From: Acidobacteriaceae bacterium
GTDB taxonomy: Bacteria > Acidobacteriota > Terriglobia > Terriglobales > Acidobacteriaceae
Assembly (NCBI GenBank): GCA_030040175.1
Contig: JASHUF010000325.1
Span: forward strand, 1 to 5,692
Direction of reading: 5' to 3'
Length of the DNA: 5,692 nucleotides
Position 1 is the first letter of the stretch; every line of letters begins with the position of its first letter. The notes under the pieces were generated by a model that saw only the letters and a program-made list of their open reading frames with translations, did no database searches and was not told where the DNA came from. A program made the translations under genes and the position numbers. Shown piece after piece: positions 1 to 3,859 of this stretch.

Positions 1-768
1 GATTATCTTGCCGGTTTCCCCTGGCACCCGCACCGCGGCATCGAGACCATCACTTACGTTCTGGCCGGCGAGGTGAACCACGGCGACAGCCTGGGCAACA
101 AGGGCCGCATGACGGCGGGCGACGTGCAGTGGATGACCGCCGGCAGCGGCATCCTGCACCAGGAGATGCCCAAGGGCGACGAGCACGGCCGCATGCATGG
201 CTTCCAGCTCTGGGCCAACCTGCCTGCATCGCTGAAAATGACCGCTCCCCGCTACCAGGACATTGCTTCCGGCGCCATCCCCGAAGTGACCGAAGACGAC
301 GGAACCAGGGCGCGCATCATCTGCGGCGAGTTCTGGGGCAGGAAAGGGCCGGTCGAAGGCGTGGCCACAGGAATGGGAGTGGATGCGCGCTACGTGGACA
401 TCTCCGTGCCGCCGAACCGGCGCAAGCGCATCCAGGTGGAGACGACGCGCAATGCTTTTGCCTACGTCTTCGCCGGCGCGGGCACCTTCCGCGACGCCTC
501 CGAACCGCAGGCGGTGCTGACCGAGTCAGCCGTCGATCCCAATGCGCAGCCGGTCTACGACGCGAAAAACCACTCGCTCGTGCTTTTTGACCGCGGCGAT
601 GAGATCGTGGTCCAGGCCGGGCCTGAAGGCATTCGCTTCCTCCTCGTCAGCGGCAAGCCGCTCGAAGAACCGGTGGCCTGGTACGGTCCCATTGTCATGA
701 ATACCCAGGCGGAGCTGCGCCAGGCCATGAGCGAGCTGCAGAACGGGACATTTATCCGCCGCAGCTAA
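1..768 (+). CDS. Pirin family protein (5'-truncated by window edge)
   Basis: Pirins are bicupin proteins that bind one metal ion, usually iron, in the N-terminal cupin. Some act as quercetin dioxygenases and others as regulators, so the substrate here cannot be named. The frame is open from base 1 and 255 residues are visible. The metal ligands are intact: HPHRG gives His9 and His11 of the visible protein, and GILHQEMP gives His53 and Glu55, matching the His-His-His-Glu set of characterised pirins. The C-terminal pirin_C cupin covers about residues 100-235 and begins near GEFWGRKGPVEGV. Full pirins are about 290 residues, so roughly 40-50 N-terminal residues lie to the left of the window. The GTG at base 73 is an internal valine, because the upstream codons still encode the conserved metal-binding motif. 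The gene ends with TAA and converges on gluQ, 45 bases away. Family assignment is secure; the physiological role is not known. Confidence 0.95.
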   Translation, partial: DYLAGFPWHPHRGIETITYVLAGEVNHGDSLGNKGRMTAGDVQWMTAGSGILHQEMPKGDEHGRMHGFQLWANLPASLKMTAPRYQDIASGAIPEVTEDDGTRARIICGEFWGRKGPVEGVATGMGVDARYVDISVPPNRRKRIQVETTRNAFAYVFAGAGTFRDASEPQAVLTESAVDPNAQPVYDAKNHSLVLFDRGDEIVVQAGPEGIRFLLVSGKPLEEPVAWYGPIVMNTQAELRQAMSELQNGTFIRRS

Positions 769-813
769 GGCATTCGCCCCCGCCAGGTGCGGTGCCGCAG
801 AGGCCGGCGCGCT

Positions 814-1716
814 TCAGGGTTCGCTCGGCCATGGGCCGGAAAAAACTTCGTCCGGCGTAAGCCCGCGCTCCCGCAGCGTGCGCACGCTCAAAGCGTCATG
901 GCGCTTGGCCAGGCGGTGCCCCTCGCGATCGAGCACCAGCGCGCAGTGGAACCAGGCAGGATTCGCGTGGCCGAGCGCGCGATTGAGCAGAATCTGCCGC
1001 GCGGTGGATTTGAGCAGGTCGGCGCCGCGTACCACCTCGGTGATGCCCATGGCGGCGTCGTCGACCACGCACGCAAGCTGATAACTGGCAGTGCCATCTC
1101 TCCGCCAGACGAGGAAATCGCCGAAGTCCACGCCGGCCACGAACCTCTGCGGACCGAGGTTCGCGTCCTCAAACTCGATGGTCTCGCCATTCGGCACGCG
1201 AAAGCGCCAGTTGACGCCGCCAGCCGAATCGTCCGTCCCAAGACCCGCTCCATGCAATGGCAGGGGTGGACGGCACGTTCCCGGATACAGCGCCTCGCCG
1301 CCCGGCTCGCCGTCCGCATCGCCTTCATGCGGAGCCGAGGCCGCGCCGGCCAGGTCCCTGCGCGAGCAGCGGCAGGGAAAGAGAAAACCGCGCTCGATGA
1401 GCGTGCGCCACGCCGCGCGATAGAGCGCGCCGCGCTCGCTCTGCGCGTAGGGGGCATACGGTCCTCCTTTGTCCGGACCCTCCTGCCAGTCGATTCCCAG
1501 CCAGCGCAGATCATCGACGGCCGCCTCGGCGTAGACGGTGCGGCTGCGCTCGGAGTCGAGATCCTCCACGCGCAGCACCAGCGCGCCGCCGGCCTCGCGC
1601 GCCCGTTGCCACGCAGTGCAGAAGGTCCGCGCATGCCCCACGTGCAGATAGCCGGTAGGCGAGGGTGCAATCCGCCCGCGATACTTCCGGGGCTGCGATG
1701 AGGCCAAACCATCCAC
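814..1716 (-). CDS. gluQ: Glutamyl-Q tRNA(Asp) synthetase
   Basis: This enzyme activates glutamate with ATP and attaches it to the queuosine base at position 34 of tRNA(Asp). It is a GluRS paralogue lacking the anticodon-binding domain, and the 300-residue length fits that truncated form. The class I fold begins with RGRIAPSPTGYLHVGHAR (residues 13-30), whose HVGH is the HIGH signature. RVEDLDSER (49-57) is the conserved substrate-pocket stretch. The zinc site is C115-x-C117, then Y144 and C148 (YPGTC). RLAKRHDALS (268-277) replaces the KMSKS loop. The gap between C117 and Y144 is about 15 residues longer than I recall for E. coli GluQ, filled by an Ala/Gly/acidic insert. The start is GTG, the first usable codon after an in-frame TAG at 1726-1728; no good Shine-Dalgarno is visible. 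TTG at 1707 is an alternative that keeps the catalytic core. It lies 60 bases downstream of the DUF4252 gene and may be cotranscribed with that cassette. Confidence 0.95.
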   Translation of the reverse strand: MDGLASSQPRKYRGRIAPSPTGYLHVGHARTFCTAWQRAREAGGALVLRVEDLDSERSRTVYAEAAVDDLRWLGIDWQEGPDKGGPYAPYAQSERGALYRAAWRTLIERGFLFPCRCSRRDLAGAASAPHEGDADGEPGGEALYPGTCRPPLPLHGAGLGTDDSAGGVNWRFRVPNGETIEFEDANLGPQRFVAGVDFGDFLVWRRDGTASYQLACVVDDAAMGITEVVRGADLLKSTARQILLNRALGHANPAWFHCALVLDREGHRLAKRHDALSVRTLRERGLTPDEVFSGPWPSEP

Positions 1717-1757
1717 CAGGACAGTCTAGAACCGGACTGCATAGATGCGGCTTTCAG

Positions 1758-1771
1758 ATGGTCCCTACCAT
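1758..1771. repeat. Short inverted repeat between DUF4252 and gluQ genes
   Basis: ATGGT and ACCAT form a perfect 5-bp stem around a 4-base loop, six bases past the DUF4252 stop. A second 5-bp dyad, CAGTC and GACTG, lies at 1722-1739. Neither is followed by a T run in the direction of transcription, so neither looks like an intrinsic terminator. They could be weak mRNA 3' structures or chance. Nothing else is seen in this 60-base gap. Confidence 0.35.
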
Positions 1772-1776
1772 GCCCC

Positions 1777-2421
1777 TCATTGCGTGCCGCCTTTCGGAGG
1801 CTTCGTGTCCGTCTTGTCTTTCTCCTTCACGTTCGTTTCCACATCGCCCAGCGCGCCCAGGCCGCCGAGCCCCTTGAGCGCGCCCAGCTGGTCCATGCGA
1901 ATGGGTCCCAGGATCAGCACGACGCTCAGCTCCCTGGGCTCGGCCGAAAGAATGAACATGCCGTGCGACTCGCCGTTGACCATCTTGACCATCACGTCCG
2001 TCGCTTCGCCGCTCTTCTTCTCCCGCTCGCGCACAATGGGCGTCCACTCGCCGGTCTCAAAAGACTGGCGCAGCTTGTCCACGTCTTCGGCCGAGTACTC
2101 GCCCTCTTTGTCGAACTCGTAGTCGCGCACGTAAATCCCATCCAGCCCCTGGACGAGCTGGCGCGTCGCGGCATCGTCGGCATCCTTGTCGTCCATGAAC
2201 TTGGCCGCGAAGCCGAGCATGTTCTTGCCCAGCGTCACCTCGGTCACGTCGGAGGCCTTGGCGGCCAGCTCCCTTTCGACCGCGGGTTCCAGCGGAAAGG
2301 GCGAAGGCGCGGACGCCGTCTGCGCCAGCACCGGAACGGCGAGCGCCATCACTGCCGGCGCCAGCGCGAAAAAAACCTTCCTCATGGCGGACGGTCTCCT
2401 GGTCATTTCGAATTTAGTCAT
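1777..2421 (-). CDS. Secreted DUF4252 domain protein
   Basis: This 214-residue exported protein has no known biochemical activity. It resembles the DUF4252 family, whose members are small signal-peptide proteins often encoded beside ECF sigma factors. A basic N-terminus is followed by a hydrophobic stretch (about residues 16-33) ending VPVLA-Q, a good signal peptidase I site after Ala33. There is no lipobox cysteine, so it is probably a soluble periplasmic or secreted protein. The mature domain (about 45-175) includes GLDGIYVRDYEFDKEGEY, a central stretch I associate with DUF4252, then a likely strand ending SVVLILGPI. A Gly/Leu-rich linker (179-192) and a Lys/Asp/Pro tail complete it. The start at 2421 is chosen because its ATG overlaps the previous gene's stop as ATGA and has AGGA six bases upstream. 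ATG at 2385, giving 202 residues and a tidier signal peptide, also has a Shine-Dalgarno and is a real alternative. An extension to 2589 is open but overlaps the upstream gene and is rejected. Confidence 0.85.
   Translation of the reverse strand: MTKFEMTRRPSAMRKVFFALAPAVMALAVPVLAQTASAPSPFPLEPAVERELAAKASDVTEVTLGKNMLGFAAKFMDDKDADDAATRQLVQGLDGIYVRDYEFDKEGEYSAEDVDKLRQSFETGEWTPIVREREKKSGEATDVMVKMVNGESHGMFILSAEPRELSVVLILGPIRMDQLGALKGLGGLGALGDVETNVKEKDKTDTKPPKGGTQ
2395..2400 (-). promoter_or_regulatory. Alternative Shine-Dalgarno AGGAGA for DUF4252 start at 2385
   Basis: AGGAGA on the minus strand lies nine bases before the in-frame ATG at 2385. This start would remove 12 residues and give a compact signal peptide beginning MRKVFF. 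It is stronger by sequence than the site for 2421 but lacks the ATGA coupling, so the choice is open. Confidence 0.4.
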
Positions 2422-2774
2422 TTTGTATCCTGCTCCCGATTCGCAAGCTGCGCGTTCATCGCGCTCAGCGCATGGCTGGCGATGCGCAGCGCCGTGAACA
2501 CCTGCGCGCGCGCCTGCTCGCCTTTGCGCCGCTCCGCAGCGCTGTGCCACGCAAATGCTCCGCCCAGCACGCCGGCAAACACTAGGCATGCTGCGAGCCG
2601 CTCGAACCAGACCACGCGATGACGCAGCCGCTCCGTGTTCTGCCGGCGCCTGCGCTCGAGGATTTTTCCCTTCAGACTGGGCGGCGCCGGCCGGCGCTCG
2701 AGCGCCTGGCGCAGTTCGCGCTCAAAATCGCCGCTTGGGTCGGGTCCCCAATCGTTCGTCGTCTCAGGTCCCAC
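2418..2774 (-). CDS. Small membrane protein, putative anti-sigma factor
   Basis: I do not recognise a named family for this 118-residue protein. It has a cytoplasmic-type N-terminus of about 58 residues, rich in Arg and Glu, including RELRQALERRPAPPSLKGK (about 19-37). One transmembrane segment follows (about 60-77, LAACLVFAGVLGGAFAW), then a charged, Ala-rich, probably helical C-terminal part (79-115) expected outside the membrane. The position directly after an ECF sigma gene, with an 11-base overlap, and the N-in single-span topology are typical of anti-sigma factors. The zinc-anti-sigma motif HxxxCxxC is absent, so the assignment rests on context and topology only. The start is GTG, supported by AAGGAG seven bases upstream. 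Its stop overlaps the next gene's ATG. Alternatives are a sigma-associated membrane protein that does not bind sigma, or a scaffold for the DUF4252 protein. Confidence 0.8.
   Translation of the reverse strand: MGPETTNDWGPDPSGDFERELRQALERRPAPPSLKGKILERRRRQNTERLRHRVVWFERLAACLVFAGVLGGAFAWHSAAERRKGEQARAQVFTALRIASHALSAMNAQLANREQDTK
2428..2431 (-). promoter_or_regulatory. Shine-Dalgarno AGGA for DUF4252 start at 2421
   Basis: AGGA on the minus strand, preceded by GGGAG, lies six bases before the ATG at 2421. The same ATG overlaps the preceding gene's TGA as ATGA, a typical arrangement for termination-reinitiation coupling. Confidence 0.5.
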
Positions 2775-3282
2775 GTATGAACTCCTTCAAATGGTTCTCC
2801 GCTTTGGCCCGCAACAGCTTGAGCCCGCGTTGCAAATTGCTCTTCACCGTGGCCAGCGGCGCATCCAGCGTGGCGGCGATCTCCTCCGGCGTCAGGTCCT
2901 CCTGGTAACGCAGAACCAACGCCGCGCGCTGCGGGCCGGGCAGCGTGGCCATCAACTGTTCCAGGCGCGCCGCCAGCGGCGAGTTTTTTTCCTCCTCCCG
3001 CACGCCGTGGCTTTCTTCGAGTTCAACCCACAAATCCACGCCGCGCACCCTGCGCCGCCGCAATGCATCGGCCGCGCGGCTCACAGCCACGCGCCGCAGC
3101 CAGAAGCAGGCATGCAGCGGATTCTGGATCCGCCCCAGGTGCTTGTCGAATTCCAGAAAAACGTCCTGCGCGATCTCTTCTGCCAGCCCGCGATCGCCGG
3201 TTATGCGGAGAGCGAGCGAGTAGACCATCGACTGGTGCTCGTCAATGAGTTGATCGAAGTCCGGCTGCCAGTCGCGGGCCAT
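2764..3282 (-). CDS. ECF-type RNA polymerase sigma factor
   Basis: This protein of 172 residues is a sigma-70 family factor of the extracytoplasmic-function type, which recruits RNA polymerase to a limited set of promoters. Sigma region 2 spans about residues 10-78. It includes AEEIAQDVFLEFDKHL (34-49), the core-binding part, and FWLRRVAVSRAADALRRRR (60-78), the -10 recognition helix. A charged linker (about 79-104) follows. Region 4 (about 105-160) carries LPGPQRAALVLRYQEDL and the helix-turn-helix EEIAATLDAPLATVKSNLQRG, which contacts the -35 element. Region 3 is absent, as expected for ECF factors. The ATG at 3282 gives a normal family N-terminus; only a weak GAAG stands upstream. The linker contains an A7 run that forms A AAA AAC in phase, discussed as a finding. 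It is the first gene of the cassette, and ECF factors commonly control their own operon, but no promoter can be assigned with confidence. Confidence 0.95.
   Translation of the reverse strand: MARDWQPDFDQLIDEHQSMVYSLALRITGDRGLAEEIAQDVFLEFDKHLGRIQNPLHACFWLRRVAVSRAADALRRRRVRGVDLWVELEESHGVREEEKNSPLAARLEQLMATLPGPQRAALVLRYQEDLTPEEIAATLDAPLATVKSNLQRGLKLLRAKAENHLKEFIRGT
2782..2787 (-). promoter_or_regulatory. Shine-Dalgarno AAGGAG for the putative anti-sigma gene
   Basis: On the minus strand AAGGAG lies seven bases before the GTG at 2774, inside the last codons of the sigma gene. It is a near-perfect ribosome binding site at good spacing and decides the GTG start. The overlap means the membrane protein can be translated by ribosomes finishing the sigma gene, which would keep the two products in proportion. 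Confidence 0.75.
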
Positions 3283-3403
3283 CGGGATCGCTTCTACTTT
3301 CTTATCCGCATGCGTGCGCGGCGCAGGATGCAGAGATTTACGCGAGAACGCGGAAAAAGTTCAGAGAGAGGATAGGGAGGCCCGGTACGGAATGCAGCGC
3401 AGA

Positions 3404-3470
3404 GCCCGGCGCCTCCACGAACCGGCTTTTGTTCGCGGTGCGGGTTCGAAAGGGAGCCGACGCGCCGGGC
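3404..3470. repeat. Nested inverted repeat, candidate structured RNA or operator
   Basis: Three perfect complementary arms lie in nested order. GCCCGGCGC (3404-3412) pairs with GCGCCGGGC (3462-3470). CTCC (3413-3416) pairs with GGAG (3453-3456). CGAACC (3418-3423) pairs with GGTTCG (3443-3448). The apical loop is 19 bases, with a one- against four-base internal loop and a 5-base bulge. In all, 19 pairs fit in 67 bases. No T run follows on either strand, so it is not an intrinsic terminator. If transcribed leftward it would lie 122 bases or more ahead of the sigma start codon, in a possible 5' leader. Function unknown. Confidence 0.45.
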
Positions 3471-3651
3471 ACCGATCGCGCCAGGATACAATCCGCCGGA
3501 AATCGGCCAGCAATTCACTCCCCGCGAAGGCAATCCTGCGATTTCTTTTTGCCGTTTTTCTTTGAGGGAAACCCTGTGGAATCAGCGCCAATCAACCAGT
3601 ACAACGCACATTGCGTCGAAGGTAACGAGGTGCTTTTTCAAAAATTCCGGT

Positions 3652-3657
3652 TATGAT
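3652..3657 (+). promoter_or_regulatory. Candidate -10 element for the small ORF
   Basis: TATGAT matches the TATAAT consensus at five of six positions and lies 20 bases before the ATG at 3678 and 32 before the ATG at 3690. No good -35 hexamer occurs at 16-18 bases upstream, although that stretch is A/T-rich compared with its surroundings. A plausible but weak call. Confidence 0.25.
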
Positions 3658-3677
3658 GGGAATGCATTCACCTCGGC

Positions 3678-3842
3678 ATGGTCCTCGCGATGAGCACACT
3701 GATGCACTGGCTCGGAGTCAACGGAAACATCCTCGCCGTCCTCATCACGGTGGGTGTCGCGGTGCTGCTGGTGTGCTGCCTTGAGTGCTCCGATTGCGGC
3801 TGCCGCGAAAAGGACGATCTTTTCAAGCGCCACGAGGTCTGA
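3678..3842 (+). CDS. Small Cys-rich single-span membrane protein (hypothetical)
   Basis: This frame encodes 54 residues from the ATG at 3678, or 50 from the in-frame ATG at 3690. I recognise no family. Counting from the second ATG, residues 8-31 form a hydrophobic helix (core NILAVLITVGVAVLLVCC). A cysteine cluster CCLECSDCGC (29-38) follows, then a charged tail ending KRHEV. The positive tail suggests that the C-terminus and the cysteines face the cytoplasm. Five cysteines in ten residues at a membrane edge could bind metal or form disulfides; this is inference. Roughly four in five codons from the second ATG end in G or C, which suits coding sequence in this genome. No strong Shine-Dalgarno is visible, and an in-frame TGA lies at 3654-3656. 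The gene would converge on the peptidase gene, 17 bases away. An antisense frame across the same bases is judged less likely. Confidence 0.5.
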   Translation: MVLAMSTLMHWLGVNGNILAVLITVGVAVLLVCCLECSDCGCREKDDLFKRHEV

Positions 3843-3859
3843 GGCGCGCCGCCCGCCGC

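Larger units (their letters stand above)
3283..3677. other. Gene-poor region upstream of the ECF cassette
   Basis: About 395 bases hold no convincing protein gene. Open frames here on either strand are short, lack recognisable domains and have no consistent start signals. The part next to the sigma gene (3307-3352) has several GC-rich dyads. The middle contains a nested inverted repeat (3404-3470). Bases 3541-3565 are T-rich on the plus strand. A -10-like TATGAT lies at 3652. The region should contain the promoter of the minus-strand sigma cassette and probably that of the plus-strand small ORF, but no convincing -35/-10 pair was found for the cassette. This is expected if the promoter is read by the cassette's own ECF sigma. 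Confidence 0.6.

Noticed and set aside
787..1701. Long plus-strand open frame of 304 codons
   Set aside because: It lies antisense to gluQ, which has all its catalytic motifs. The translation is Arg/Ala-rich with no domain, a common artefact in GC-rich genes.
1780..2622. Plus-strand open frame of 280 codons
   Set aside because: It is antisense to the DUF4252 and membrane-protein genes, whose overlaps, ribosome sites and signal peptide are coherent. The shadow frame has no recognisable domain.
2635..3375. Plus-strand open frame of 246 codons
   Set aside because: It is antisense to the sigma factor, which has clear regions 2 and 4; no domain is visible.
3438..3473. tRNA-like GGTTCGAA followed by GGGCACC
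   Set aside because: The bases flanking the T-loop-like motif do not pair as a T stem, and no D or anticodon arm fits. The motif is part of the nested inverted repeat.
3528..3560. Possible intrinsic terminator (GGCAA ... TTGCC then GTTTTTC) on the plus strand
   Set aside because: The stem is only five base pairs with a loop of about 16 bases, and no plus-strand gene ends just before it.
3576..3656. 26-codon plus-strand frame (GTG start, GAGGG eight bases upstream) ahead of the small ORF
   Set aside because: It is too short to judge. The residue make-up is ordinary and the ribosome site is reasonable, but nothing else supports it, and it could be chance.
3651..3833. Minus-strand frame of 60 codons opposite the small Cys-rich ORF, downstream of the peptidase
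   Set aside because: It has a GTG start without a Shine-Dalgarno and a His/Glu/Asp-rich tail without domain character. The plus-strand frame gives a more coherent membrane protein. It is not fully excluded.
3843..3859. GC-rich gap between the small ORF and the peptidase as a bidirectional terminator
   Set aside because: Only GGCGCGCC is palindromic, there is no T tract on either strand, and the gap is 17 bases.
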